Assembly: GCF_900188035.1 (NCBI RefSeq)
Contig: NZ_FZNN01000002.1
Span: 305,115-369,114, forward strand
Source: Puniceibacterium sediminis
Lineage (GTDB): Bacteria > Pseudomonadota > Alphaproteobacteria > Rhodobacterales > Rhodobacteraceae
DNA length: 64,000 nt
Direction of reading: 5' to 3'
Below, piece after piece: positions 44,331-53,348 of this stretch (position 1 is the stretch's first letter; each line of letters begins with the position of its first letter). A model generated the notes under the pieces. The model was given only the letters and a program-made list of their open reading frames with translations. It was not told where the DNA came from and did no database searches. The position numbers were made by a program, and so were the translations under genes.

Positions 44331-46552
44331 TGTCGGCGGTTGCTCTCTATAATGTCCCTCGGGGCTCCGAACTGGTCTTGGACCAGCACCGTTGGCGTGT
44401 GGTGGACAAGGAGCCCGATGGATATTTCGTGGAGGGCGTCGATAATCCAGAATGCCTGGTGCTGCCCTTTCATCGGGTCGACGACGCCATCAAGGTAGGT
44501 GATTGCGAGGTTATCACACCTAAGATGTCTGAGCTCCGCCGTCAGCTCAGGACCTACACGGGCGATTTAGAACGGTTGGAACAAATTTCGGAACCGGAAC
44601 GACGCGATGTCCGGGCGCGACTTGCACTGATGGAAGCAATGGACACGCTGGAAGCCGAAGGTGCGAAGCTCACCCAAAGATACCTTGATCGCCAAGACAT
44701 CCGAAAGCGTCTCCGTACCTTGGCATGCGACCTGGCAAATGATCCGAAGCTGTTCCATGACGCCCACATCGGAAGTGCGCGCCGTCCCCACTCATTGCCG
44801 AAAGGCCGTAGTCTTCAAGAGATGCGCGAGACCTTTATCAAACATGGACGTGCCCCGATTGTACTGATGCGGCGGCACCACAAGAAAGGTCGGCAAGGAG
44901 AGAAACGAAAGCAACTTACAGCGACGCAGGAGCGTTTCATCGATTATGTCGCAAACATCTACTTGAGAAAAACTCAGCCGAAGATCGGTCCGCTTTATGA
45001 CGGCGCGACAAAGGCATTCGACGTGCCGGAAATGGCTCTTCTGAACGGTTTCGAATTTCCCTCGATCACGACGGTGCGCGCGCGACTGAAAAAGCTGAGC
45101 CCTGCACTGAAAGATGTAGGCCGAAATGGTAAGCGGCACGCACAAAACAAGTACGGAGCGGGGTCTACCGATGTCCGTGCCCTCAAGTTTGGTGAATCCT
45201 GTCCGACCGATCAGGTTCTTCTGTCTATTTTCACAGATGCGAATGGTGAGGTCCAGTTCAAGGTAATCGATCCTAGGAAAGACGGGACTGACCTTGAAGA
45301 AGGAGAGATCAGGCGGCTTTGGATGTTTTTCATGATCGATCTGGCGACACGGCTGCCTCTGGCTTGGATTCTCGCAGAGTCTGCAGACGGGGATCACCAG
45401 AAAAAGCTACTTAGAATGGCGATGCGCGACAAGACCCGTGAGCAGGTTCGCTATGGATGCATGCGTGAGCCTGCACCACCCGTTAAGTTGAAGCTCGTCA
45501 AGTCAGACAATGGCACGGCTACACGAAATGCCGCCGTCTACGCCAGCCAGCTGGGACTTGGTACTGTTGTCATGACAGGCAGAGCCTACAATTCGACAGA
45601 TAACTCGTATGCGGAAAGGCCGTTCGGCACTCTCCAGTGGAAGGTGTTAAATTTCATGCCGGGATATACCGGAAGCCGACCTGGTGAGCTGAACGGCTAC
45701 GACGGTCAGAAAAATGCGAACGTCACGCCTGATGACTTGATGAAGGTGATCACGCGGTACTTTATCGATGAGTATCCCTTTGACAGCCACAGCGGTACGG
45801 GGATGTTCGGTGCGACGCCTTGGCAGAAATACGAGGAAGTCAAGAATCTCACTGATGGCATCAAAGCGCCGAGCGGGGAATTGTTGCGCATCCACCTTGG
45901 AGAAAGTGCTGTGGCGACAACGTCGTCGGAGGGAGTCAAAATCTTCGGGATTCCCTACAATTCAAAGGAGCTCCAGGAATTTGCGGGTGGCGCAAGCAAG
46001 AAATGCACTGTTCTGCTGAATCCTGACGACCTTCGTAAAGTCAGCATCCTGAGCGAAGAGGCGAAGGAGATCATCACAGCGGACCTGAAGTTGACCATCT
46101 TTGCGGACATGACGTTGGAAGAGGCTACCGCTATCATGCGTGCCGCTTGCGAAGCAAACCCCGAACTGCGCGTGCTGCATAAACAGCACCTCGAGGAGGC
46201 TCAGCGGCGCAGGGTCCGGGAGTCCGGCTATTTTCCGGATTCCAACCTGCCATCTTCCTATACGAAAATTGATGAACTTCGTCGGCAGGCGGACGACATG
46301 GCCAATGTTGAGTTTGTTTCCCTGTCGCGGTCTGCGCCTGTCGGTGCCGCCGGAAGCATCATGAGCCGGGAACCCGGCAACGTTCCGCAAAAGCCCCTCT
46401 CAGAACCGGTCGGACCAGCGGATGTTCCGGTGCCGTCATCCCCCTCAGAAGGCGACAAGCCGCCAAAGCCGGACGTCTCTTCGAAGGGAGCCGATACGGC
46501 GATCAATGAATTCACTCCAATGTTCAGCCCTGTCACGGAGAGTAAAGTATGA
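44330..46552 (+). CDS. TnsB/TniA-family DDE transposase
   Basis: 740 residues. Rve-type catalytic core with Asp337 ([12 protein letters not shown]), Asp393 (LVKSDNGTA) and Glu429 ([10 protein letters not shown]), giving a DD(35)E spacing. Helix-turn-helix end-binding domains lie before it, and a Mu-type C-terminal barrel and a Pro-rich tail ([19 protein letters not shown]) after it; such tails contact the TnsC ATPase. Start overlaps the TnsA-like stop (TGATG). It performs strand cleavage and joining at the element ends and should bind the TGCGCA...TTTCG sites. Confidence 0.92.
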   Translation: MSAVALYNVPRGSELVLDQHRWRVVDKEPDGYFVEGVDNPECLVLPFHRVDDAIKVGDCEVITPKMSELRRQLRTYTGDLERLEQISEPERRDVRARLALMEAMDTLEAEGAKLTQRYLDRQDIRKRLRTLACDLANDPKLFHDAHIGSARRPHSLPKGRSLQEMRETFIKHGRAPIVLMRRHHKKGRQGEKRKQLTATQERFIDYVANIYLRKTQPKIGPLYDGATKAFDVPEMALLNGFEFPSITTVRARLKKLSPALKDVGRNGKRHAQNKYGAGSTDVRALKFGESCPTDQVLLSIFTDANGEVQFKVIDPRKDGTDLEEGEIRRLWMFFMIDLATRLPLAWILAESADGDHQKKLLRMAMRDKTREQVRYGCMREPAPPVKLKLVKSDNGTATRNAAVYASQLGLGTVVMTGRAYNSTDNSYAERPFGTLQWKVLNFMPGYTGSRPGELNGYDGQKNANVTPDDLMKVITRYFIDEYPFDSHSGTGMFGATPWQKYEEVKNLTDGIKAPSGELLRIHLGESAVATTSSEGVKIFGIPYNSKELQEFAGGASKKCTVLLNPDDLRKVSILSEEAKEIITADLKLTIFADMTLEEATAIMRAACEANPELRVLHKQHLEEAQRRRVRESGYFPDSNLPSSYTKIDELRRQADDMANVEFVSLSRSAPVGAAGSIMSREPGNVPQKPLSEPVGPADVPVPSSPSEGDKPPKPDVSSKGADTAINEFTPMFSPVTESKV

Positions 46553-47514
46553 ACGAATTTGTCAAAGCGGCGTACCGGGATGCGGCGGCCAATTCCGGTG
46601 GTCGCCTGTATCCCCTCCCAAGAGCCTCGCTTTTGAAGTCAGACTTCTCCAAGGTTTTCAGCACGCATTTGGGACACCTGATCGGTGGTGGCCGTTTCGA
46701 AGCGGAAGGCCTGTTGGTGACGGGACAGTCAGGCAGCGGAAAGACGACGGAAATCCGCTCCCTGATTGCTCGGTTCAATGCGAGCGAGGCCGAACTGCCG
46801 AATGGTGCGCACGCACGCTTTGCCGAATGCGTCTTGAAGGGGATCGGAAGCTGGAAGGACCTCGGCAGAAGCACTGCTCAGGCGGTTGGATTTCCCATCG
46901 GCGAGAAGGCACGTCTGACGCAAAGTGAAATCTGGGATATTGTCGTCAGGGAGGCCAAGCTCGCTGGAACCATCGGGATTCATTTTGATGAAGCGCAACA
47001 CATTTTCCGTGAGAAAAAGTCGGCAGACTGCCTCGCCGTCCTGGACTCGTTCAAGACCCTCATGAAGTCCCACGACTGGCCCTTAATGCTGATCTTCTCC
47101 GGGGTGCCGGAACTGGAGGGCTACATGAAGGCGGAACCCCAGTTGCATCGACTGCTTCATCGCGTCCAGTTCAACGACGTATCTTTGCCGGATGACTATA
47201 AGACCGTACACGAAATCGTAGGAAGCTACGCCGTCAGATCAGGTGTGGAAGTTGATGCCGATCTGATGACCCAGGACTTCTTGGATCGTTTGGTGGCTGC
47301 CGGCGCGTATCGCTGGGGGGTTCTGATCGATATCACCAAGAGGGCGATTGCCGCCGCGCAGGACGAAGGTGCCGAACGGCTGATCCGAGATCACTTCACG
47401 GACTGGTGGGTCAGCAAGACCAAGACTGCGAGAGTGGCCACGCCATTCACGCATAGTGATTTCCGGAGCATGTACCGAAAGGATCACCTTTTCCTCAAAG
47501 CCTTGGATAGCTGA
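46549..47514 (+). CDS. TnsC/TniB-family AAA ATPase
   Basis: 321 residues. Walker A GQSGSGKT (59-66), Walker [10 protein letters not shown] (about 144-152), sensor-1 region [11 protein letters not shown], and the TniB-type C-terminus ([12 protein letters not shown]). Starts in an ATGA overlap with the transposase gene. It forms filaments that link TniQ-marked DNA to the transposase. A textbook terminator follows, then the right end of the element. Confidence 0.92.
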   Translation: MNEFVKAAYRDAAANSGGRLYPLPRASLLKSDFSKVFSTHLGHLIGGGRFEAEGLLVTGQSGSGKTTEIRSLIARFNASEAELPNGAHARFAECVLKGIGSWKDLGRSTAQAVGFPIGEKARLTQSEIWDIVVREAKLAGTIGIHFDEAQHIFREKKSADCLAVLDSFKTLMKSHDWPLMLIFSGVPELEGYMKAEPQLHRLLHRVQFNDVSLPDDYKTVHEIVGSYAVRSGVEVDADLMTQDFLDRLVAAGAYRWGVLIDITKRAIAAAQDEGAERLIRDHFTDWWVSKTKTARVATPFTHSDFRSMYRKDHLFLKALDS

Positions 47515-47546
47515 CTGCGGCAAGAAACGAAGAAAAAGATATAATG

Positions 47547-47572
47547 GCCCGCCTCTCTGAGGCGGGCTTTTT
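47547..47572 (+). terminator. Rho-independent terminator of the transposition operon
   Basis: Stem GCCCGCCTC/GAGGCGGGC with a TCT loop followed by TTTTT, 32 bp after the TnsC-like stop. Confidence 0.92.
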
Positions 47573-47620
47573 CATGTCTCGAACTGCCTCAGATCACCGA
47601 CAAAAAAGATCTAAAAAAAC

Positions 47621-47771
47621 TTTGCGCACTCTATAGGTTTCGTGCGCAGGTAATAGCTTTCGATTCGTTTTTGAGTGCCGTATAAGTATCTGATTTAAAA
47701 CGTCTTTATGGCCTCGAAAAATTTGCGAATTTTCGCTTTGCGCAGACACTACCTTTCGTTGGCACTTATGT
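47621..47771. repeat. Right-end transposase binding sites (R3, R2, R1)
   Basis: Three direct copies: R3 47621-47644, R2 47641-47664, R1 47737-47760. They share TGCGCA, then TA about six to seven bases on, then TTTCG (for example TTTGCGCAGACACTACC then TTTCGTT). R1 is part of the terminal inverted repeat 47737-47771. The first two abut; the third is set about 70 bp away, a common Tn7-like end layout. Confidence 0.82.
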
Positions 47772-47839
47772 GGGGATTGTGAAGTTGGAGTTCCGCTTTT
47801 GGAACGAAACTCGGAACGAAATCATTTCCGAGGAGAGCT

Positions 47840-48360
47840 GTGCGTGGCTTGGAAGCGTATGGCCCAAGAACTTGCGTTGGCGTAATTTTGGGGGGTGTCC
47901 ACAAGCCGTGGTGGTTCACTTCGCCTCAACCCGAAAAGGCGTATATTCCTCCGTTTTTCCAACGGTGGATGCACTTGCTACATCACGATTTTCGCCGTTT
48001 TTTCAACGTCCTCGGTGAACTGAATCCAACCCAGATCGAGGACGCCAAGACGAAGATCCGGGATTTCCGGCGAAAGACGGAGGCGATTTCGGAGATCGAA
48101 GTGCGGACACACCGAGAACAATAGAGTCCTTTTAGCGGCGACAAGCGCCGCCAGAAGTGGGGTCGCACACAGACCAAGGTCCAGCGCTACCGGAGGAGCC
48201 GCTGCAAGAAGACCTACTCCGGCCGGACCGGACCCGTCATCGGCCACATTCACCGACCTGACCTCTTCATGGTCGCGCTCCGAGATATGCGGGGCACCTC
48301 GCCCACGATCTCGCAATCTTCCAGCCTCTTCCCCCCAAAGGTAGGGTAAATATCGCCAAC
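47840..48360 (+). pseudogene. Zinc-ribbon transposase fragment, interrupted
   Basis: The first frame (to 48123) reads GGVHKPWWFTSPQPEKAY and RWMHLLHHDFRRFFNVLGEL, ending in a stop after RTHREQ. A second frame goes on with RQKWGRTQTKVQRYRRSRCKK and HIHRPDLFMVALRDM, which is the zinc-ribbon and helix-turn-helix of an IS1595-like transposase. One zinc-ribbon cysteine appears as RRSRC, and no catalytic domain remains. It is the best-preserved of three relics of the same family in this region. Confidence 0.78.
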
Positions 48361-48478
48361 GGCACATGTGCCACCCAGCTGTTCTAACGGGTGTCAAACC
48401 CTCGACGGTCCAGGTGCGGGGACCTTGACAGCCTGTTGGTGTCGAGATTACGGGGACTGGTTTTTGAAAGGAATCTTC

Positions 48479-48868
48479 GTGACAACACTGAAAAGCAGCG
48501 AAACCTTCCTGGCGGGGGACACGTCGGGCCTCGTGGAACTTCTTGAAAAGTTGCAAATCTTTAATGCCGAGGATACGTCCCCGCATAAAAAAAACGTAGC
48601 GCCCGGGAAGTTCCGCGCTGATGTGGTATCTGGTGATATCTCTCTGGAAAACGATGACATCATGACTGCTGTACTCAATCAGTCTGAGAGTCTTGAAAAT
48701 GCACTTTTTAGCTGTGTCGAGCATGGCGCCGAGAATGGCATTCCGGAGCACCTCATCCCCCAACTACATGAGATTGTTTTTTACATACATACGATATTCG
48801 GTGAGGTCCCGGCAAAAAAAATACGCCAGATGTACGCTCTCTTTGGTAGAGACGAATATCTATGGTGA
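48479..48868 (+). CDS. Hypothetical protein
   Basis: 129 residues from a GTG preceded by AAAGGA at 7-bp spacing. Soluble, acidic, with FLAGDTSGLVELLEKLQIFN and LHEIVFYIHTIFGEVPAKKI. No family recognised. It lies between the transposase relic and the mobilization genes, and is more AT-rich than either. Confidence 0.55.
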   Translation: MTTLKSSETFLAGDTSGLVELLEKLQIFNAEDTSPHKKNVAPGKFRADVVSGDISLENDDIMTAVLNQSESLENALFSCVEHGAENGIPEHLIPQLHEIVFYIHTIFGEVPAKKIRQMYALFGRDEYLW

Positions 48869-48979
48869 TACTACTATCTGATGTGCTGAAGAGCCAAGAA
48901 GCAGGATATCGTGCGCCTAACACAGCGATGGGCCAAGGCGGGGTTTCGTTTTGCTCAATAAGCGCCTGACAACCAAAAA

Positions 48980-49246
48980 TCACGGTTCAGTAACAACGGC
49001 CGTGGCCCGTTTCAGCGGTCGCAGCCCGAGGAACTCACGATCCTTCTCGCGCTCGATTCTCTCATCCAACAACTCTCGGAGCTTCAAGCTCTTTGTCTCA
49101 TCGGCTTCCCGCAATAGCCGCAGCACAGAGGCACCATAAAGTATCTTCCTGCGTGTATCCTCGGTCCGTGAAATTTTGCGGGCCCGTACCTGCAAGTCCT
49201 TCAGCCGATTTTGTGCCTGAGCAATCTGTGTTTCCAGGGTCGCCAT
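48980..49246 (-). CDS. Small mobilization accessory protein (MobC/TraD-like)
   Basis: 88 residues. Coiled-coil-prone N-terminus (LETQIAQAQNRLKDLQVRAR) and KISRTEDTRRKILYGASVLRLL, the pattern of the short proteins encoded opposite MobA/MobL relaxases in mobilizable plasmids. They help relaxosome assembly at oriT. It is divergent from the relaxase gene, with the candidate oriT between them. It starts at ATG 49246, preceded by AAAGGATAC. Confidence 0.7.
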   Translation of the reverse strand: MATLETQIAQAQNRLKDLQVRARKISRTEDTRRKILYGASVLRLLREADETKSLKLRELLDERIEREKDREFLGLRPLKRATAVVTEP

Positions 49247-49339
49247 TTTGTATCCTTTCGTCGGTCAGGATATAAATGGTGCCTGGGAAATTGCTTCGCT
49301 CCTCGGAACAGCGAAGCGTGGCCTTTGGCCCCGACTGCC

Positions 49340-49400
49340 GTAGGCAAGCGCGCAGTTACGCAAACTGAAGTTTGCCGCGCCCCTCGCCGGGGGGCTTTTG
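49340..49400. other. Candidate origin of transfer (oriT)
   Basis: Inverted repeat GCAAACT-GA-AGTTTGC (49360-49375) immediately followed by CGCGCCCCTCGCC. IncQ-type MobA oriT has an inverted repeat followed by GTGCGCCCTCCCC, so order and spacing agree. It lies between the MobC-like and relaxase genes, the usual place. Confidence 0.55.
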
Positions 49401-49436
49401 GAGCGGAAACCGCTTCCGGGCATCATCTCCCGATGC

Positions 49437-50765
49437 ATGATACATGCAGCAAGCCATCTGACCCTTTCAACTTACTCGCGCGCCGACGGCCATTCGTCGG
49501 TGGCGGCTGCCGCCTATCGCGGGCGTACATCCTTTGTCGATCTGCGCACCGGGCGGCGCCATACCTACCGTTCAAAGACGGGCCTTCTGTCCGACGAAAT
49601 CATCGGCTGGACAGGCACAGCAGCAGAGCTGTGGAACGCCGCAGAAGCTGCCGAAACCAGGTCCAACGCGCGCGTGGCGAGGGAACTGCGCCCCGCTCTG
49701 CCCGCCGATCTACCGCTCGGCACCCAGATCCGGCTGGTCCGAGGAATGGCGCTGTGGCTCAGGGATCAATACGGTGTAGCCGTACAAGCGAACATCCATG
49801 CGCCGAATTTCCACGATCAAGATGCCGGGAAGATCTTCTGGAAAAACATCGGCGGCAAAGTCGATGACAGGAATTTATCCAGACTTTGGGACCCGGCGGC
49901 AACAAACCTGAACTTTCACGCGCATCTCTTGTTCTCAACGCGTCGAGTCGATCCCCAAACCGGCGCGTTTGCCGGAAAGACGCGAGAGCTGGACGACAAG
50001 ACACAGGGTCCAGCAGAGCTATTGCGGATTCGCTCAGAGTGGGAAAAACGAACGAATGCGGCGCTGGAAAAGGTCGGCAGCAAAAGCCGCATCGACATGC
50101 GTTCCTATAACCGAATGGCGGAGGCGGGCGATGCCCCCGGAGGCCTGATCGCTCAAAAACACCTTGGTCCGAGGCGCACGGCCCGCGGTCGCCGCTTGAA
50201 CCGGAACCTGGGCAAGGATCACTCGGTCGCCCGGCAACGCCGAGAGGACGTGCGCGACCACAATGCGCTGGCATGGGAGACCTGGATGCAATTGCGCGCC
50301 CTGGATCGCGCGCAGGCCAGAGAGGAAGATTCGGCTAAAATCGCCAGGGCCCGCGAGGACGAGCGAAAGGAAGCTGCCGCAAAGGCACGGCAGAAGCTCC
50401 AAGCCGCGCGCACGCGTGAAGAGGCGGAAGCCGCTCTGGCCTCCGCCCATTTTATCGACGCCATTCATCCGGAATCTCCGATGGCGGCTGCTGCGGCGGC
50501 AGCGCGAGATCCTGAAACCTGGGCACGAGCCATGCATCAATCAGGGCATCAGCCTGACCTTGCCGCATCAATGGCGCGTGACGGGCTCAATCCGTCGTTG
50601 TCGAGCTTGCCGGAGCGCCCTTCTTTGCAGACGCGGTCGGAGGAGGCGCCTGACGAGTTTTCGCTGGAGCTCGATTTGGAGACTTACGAGCCGCCGGTTG
50701 CCCCTTCGGCTTCGCCGCCGGTTTTGGTTGTTCAGCACGTGCGAGTTTTGTCTCGAGTTCGATGA
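49437..50765 (+). CDS. mobA: MobA/MobL-family relaxase
   Basis: 442 residues. It starts MIHAASHLTLSTYSRADGHS with SVAAAAYR, the MobA/MobL opening with its probable nicking Tyr region. Metal His motif NFHAHLLFSTR; an upstream segment ANIHAPNFHDQDAGKIFWKN precedes it. The C-terminal 150 residues are charged coiled coil. There is no primase or helicase domain, so it is a compact relaxase. It nicks oriT for conjugal mobilization by a helper plasmid. Its last 179 bp overlap the KfrA-like gene on the other strand. Confidence 0.9.
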   Translation: MIHAASHLTLSTYSRADGHSSVAAAAYRGRTSFVDLRTGRRHTYRSKTGLLSDEIIGWTGTAAELWNAAEAAETRSNARVARELRPALPADLPLGTQIRLVRGMALWLRDQYGVAVQANIHAPNFHDQDAGKIFWKNIGGKVDDRNLSRLWDPAATNLNFHAHLLFSTRRVDPQTGAFAGKTRELDDKTQGPAELLRIRSEWEKRTNAALEKVGSKSRIDMRSYNRMAEAGDAPGGLIAQKHLGPRRTARGRRLNRNLGKDHSVARQRREDVRDHNALAWETWMQLRALDRAQAREEDSAKIARAREDERKEAAAKARQKLQAARTREEAEAALASAHFIDAIHPESPMAAAAAAARDPETWARAMHQSGHQPDLAASMARDGLNPSLSSLPERPSLQTRSEEAPDEFSLELDLETYEPPVAPSASPPVLVVQHVRVLSRVR

Positions 50766-51168
50766 TTGTTTTCTCCAGCTCGTCGACGAGCTGGATCAGG
50801 TTTGCCTTCTCGCCGCGCAGCTTTTCCATTTCGCTCTGGTGATCGCGTTGCTGGAGGCTGAGATTGCGGTGCCACTCCTCCTGTTGTGTGGCGATGAGGC
50901 GAGCAATAAGCTGTTGCATGCTCGCGCGTAGTGCCTGCAAACCCGCGTCAATCCTGGCCTCAGCGTCGTCCGGAAGCACGATTTCTGAATGCGACGGTGC
51001 ATCATTCTGCTCCGCGCGGTGCTGTTCCCAAATTTTCTTAACCCGGTCGAATTTGCCTTGTTTGCCCAGTTTTTCAAAAATTTGCCACGGGCGCGGGTCA
51101 TCTCCGAGCTCTAACGCCAGAGCTTCCCCGGACCTGATGATTTCGGCTTGTGTGTGAATGGCGGCCAT
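50587..51168 (-). CDS. KfrA-like plasmid DNA-binding coiled-coil protein
   Basis: 193 residues from MAAIHTQAEIIRSGEALALE, preceded by AAGGACA. The N-terminal part (GDDPRPWQIFEKLGKQGKFD, then RVKKIWEQHR) resembles the KfrA DNA-binding domain; residues 85-140 form a coiled coil; the tail is Lys/Pro/Ala-rich and disordered. KfrA proteins autoregulate and aid plasmid stability. A repetitive tract suitable as an operator array lies upstream. The 3' end overlaps the relaxase gene. Confidence 0.72.
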   Translation of the reverse strand: MAAIHTQAEIIRSGEALALELGDDPRPWQIFEKLGKQGKFDRVKKIWEQHRAEQNDAPSHSEIVLPDDAEARIDAGLQALRASMQQLIARLIATQQEEWHRNLSLQQRDHQSEMEKLRGEKANLIQLVDELEKTIIELETKLARAEQPKPAAKPKGQPAARKSPNRAPAKTRQAPPPTASAKKGAPASSTTTD

Positions 51169-51923
51169 GCTGGTTGTCCTTCCTGTTTCCATGTGTGAGG
51201 GACTTGGGCATGTTTTTTCACGAGCCAAAAATGTAATCAAACTTTTCGCCTGACTGACCACGTTCCGCAAGTTTGCAAGTAAGTCAGTTCTTAGGTCAGT
51301 AAGTTACGTAAGTAAGTTGGTAAGTTACGTAAGTAAGTAAGTAAGTAAGTAAGCTGCTCTGGTTCCTGGATCGAGGTGGCCGGATTTCTCGCCCAAGGGA
51401 ATTGCGCGATCACTGGATGTCTACTTGGCGATGCCAAGAGGATCGGTGACCGGGCCGCAAACGTCTGCATGACCTCGGAAAATCCATACGCTCGTCACTG
51501 CACAGGAAAACCGGTTGTCAGGCGCCATGATCTTGTCGCTGAATGTCGCGGGTCGACACGTTAGCCTTCCTTGAGGAAGACATTCACGACGTCCCCAAGG
51601 GGGTGAGTACGCGATTGGTGAAGACTTAATGGATCACTGGGCGGTAAAGCCCCTTGGCCTTCGAGCGAGAGGCGGCCTAAACGAGTTGAGAAATCGGGAC
51701 GCAACCGGGACAATACCACCCTATTAAGTCGTGATAAAAAGCAGAAGCGATATAAGGTATTATTATACAATATATTTATCCTTGGCCGCAAGCCTGTCAC
51801 ACACGGCTGAGCAAGATTTTTTTAGAAATTTGCAGATTTATGTTTTTCAGTTTGGGGCGGGATACCCAAGTCAGTTCTGCCGGACAGTAAGGTCGGCAAA
51901 ATTTGGTTCAACAAGGAGATATC
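51169..51923. other. Gene-free region with short-repeat array
   Basis: No supported gene. It holds the AAGT repeat tract (listed separately) and an AT-rich stretch at about 51725-51785. Together they could be an old plasmid regulatory or replication region, but no rep gene is visible in the window. Confidence 0.45.
51277..51354. repeat. AAGT/GTAAGT repeat tract upstream of the KfrA-like gene
   Basis: Many copies of AAGT in register, including GTAAGTTACGTAAGTAAG in two places and a run of six at 51330-51354. It begins 109 bp upstream of the KfrA-like start. KfrA proteins bind repeat arrays in their own promoters, so this is a plausible operator. Confidence 0.7.
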
Positions 51924-52184
51924 ATGTCAACCAAAGACACTCTCGTTCCACTCGCATTCAGCATTGAGCAGGCACTATGTGTAGATGATAGTTTCATCAC
52001 CGCGACCATTGCGGTTGTAGAAAATGCCGTGAATAAAACCCTGATCGTCGAAGCCGAAATGTCGGCTCCTGGTTTGCCACCGCATATTGAAAACGCAAAA
52101 TGGCTGGAAAATCAGGATAGCGCTCTGGCATTCGTTAGTGAGCACTTTGCCGAAATACAAAAACTCCTGGCAGAGCTCACTTGA
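51924..52184 (+). CDS. Hypothetical protein
   Basis: 86 residues. Excellent ribosome site AAGGAGATATC directly before the ATG. Sequence IEQALCVDDSFITATIAVVE and VSEHFAEIQKLLAEL suggests a small alpha/beta protein. No family recognised. AT-rich context. The strong translation signal is the main reason to believe it. Confidence 0.6.
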   Translation: MSTKDTLVPLAFSIEQALCVDDSFITATIAVVENAVNKTLIVEAEMSAPGLPPHIENAKWLENQDSALAFVSEHFAEIQKLLAELT

Positions 52185-52229
52185 ATAAACGGTCAATCAC
52201 GACTGGTGAAGATGTCTGCGTTCTGGGTG

Positions 52230-52345
52230 AGGTATCGCCCGGAACGCTACAATGCCGATATCCTCCGTTGGAAAGGCGGATATATATAGGCTATTTCAGT
52301 TTAGGCCGAAGTGAATCAATACGATTTGCGGATACCCCCATTCTC
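52230..52345 (-). pseudogene. Degraded transposase relic, copy A
   Basis: On the minus strand GGIRKSY*FTSA*TEIAYIYPPFQRR lines up with GGVHKPWWFTSPQPEKAYIPPFFQRW of the fragment at 47840, with stops. Plus-strand frames here are shadows of this relic. Confidence 0.6.
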
Positions 52346-52579
52346 AATGGGAATTATGCCGCTACCCCGGGTCACCTCTGGGTGGAAATTAACACGCCAC
52401 AGATTGACCGCCTGCTTGCCCGTCTTTTTTCAAGTTACCCCGAGGCAATCCTCTTTGATCATAACTCTTCGGTGCGTATTCCGGAGTATCCGCCCACTCA
52501 TTCCGACAACATGCGCCCACTTGTTCCGGAGCATCCGCCCACCTGTGACGCGTTGCCGTGAGGCAGTGGAATTCGAGTA

Positions 52580-53338
52580 TCAGGTTTGAGGCATTTCGTC
52601 ATCCATTTTGGCGATGGTTTTCCGCATGGACGCGCCCTCGAGCTCGAGGCGGTAGGCGTTGTGGACGATGCGGTCGAGGATGGCGTCGGCGAAGGTGGGC
52701 TCGCCGATGACGTCGTGCCACGCTGTGATAGGCAACTGGCTGGTGATCATGGTCGCGCCGCGGCCGTAGCGCTCCTCGACGATCTCCATCAGATCGCGGC
52801 GTTGCGTGGCGGTGAGTCTATCCGGACCCCAGTCGTCCAGGATTAACAGTTGCGCCTTGGTGATGCTGCGGAACAGGCGCAGAAAGCGCCCGTCACCATG
52901 GGCCAGTTCCAGTTCTTCGAAGAGCCGTGGCATCCGTTTGTAGACCACGGTGACGCCGTCGCGACAGGCCGCTTGCGCCAGGGTGCAACCGAGCCAGGTC
53001 TTGCCGACCCCACAGGGGCCGGTGATGATCAGGTTGCGCTTGTCGGTGATCCATTTGGCGGTGAGCAGGCTTTGGAACAGCGCCTTGTCGAGGCCGCGCC
53101 TTGCGCGGTAATCGACGTCCTCTGGACAGGCACCCACATGGCGCAGCCTGGCCGAGCGCATGCGGGCCTCGAAGCGCTTGGTTTCACGGCTGGCGACCTC
53201 GCGGTCGACCAACAAGCCAAGCCATTCGGCGTGGCTGAGATCGGCAGCAGCGTCCTGAGATTGCAGTTCGCAGAACGCTTCGGCCATACCATCGAGCCGC
53301 AGGGCCTTCAGGTGATCGAGGGTTGGGTGGTCAAGCAT
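52580..53338 (-). CDS. istB: IstB, IS21-family helper ATPase
   Basis: 252 residues from MLDHPTLDHLKALRLDG, the standard IstB opening. Walker A GPCGVGKT, Walker B LLILDDWG, and the C-terminal NAYRLELEGASMRK are family hallmarks. It assists the IstA transposase in target capture. A longer reading upstream overlaps the istA tail and is not used. The frame is intact, unlike istA. Confidence 0.95.
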   Translation of the reverse strand: MLDHPTLDHLKALRLDGMAEAFCELQSQDAAADLSHAEWLGLLVDREVASRETKRFEARMRSARLRHVGACPEDVDYRARRGLDKALFQSLLTAKWITDKRNLIITGPCGVGKTWLGCTLAQAACRDGVTVVYKRMPRLFEELELAHGDGRFLRLFRSITKAQLLILDDWGPDRLTATQRRDLMEIVEERYGRGATMITSQLPITAWHDVIGEPTFADAILDRIVHNAYRLELEGASMRKTIAKMDDEMPQT

Positions 53339-53348
53339 TGTGTTCCTT

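Larger units (their letters stand above)
16951..47771. mobile_element. Tn7-like transposon inserted beside tRNA-Arg
   Basis: The ends are an imperfect 35-bp inverted repeat: 16951-16985 against the complement of 47737-47771, 28 of 35 bases identical by eye, with the shared core AATGTCTGCGCAAA / AGTGTCTGCGCAAA. Each end repeats a TGCGCA(G)...TTTCG motif, two copies at the left and three at the right. TnsA-, TnsB- and TnsC-like genes occupy the right end and a TniQ gene lies in the middle. The interior is cargo, mostly defence- or DNA-repair-like. Exact end bases and a 5-bp target duplication could not be resolved, and no TGT...ACA termini are visible. Attachment beside a tRNA fits Tn7 relatives whose TniQ/TnsD protein recognises tRNA genes. 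Confidence 0.82.

Noticed and set aside
16940..47780. A 5-bp target duplication and TGT...ACA termini for the Tn7-like element
   Set aside because: Comparing the flanking bases of both inverted repeats gave no shared 5-mer and no TGT/ACA ends, so I do not claim either.
52181..52561. Gene of 126 residues after the 86-residue protein
   Set aside because: The first part is the shadow of transposase relic A and the last part runs into the left end of the IS21 element.
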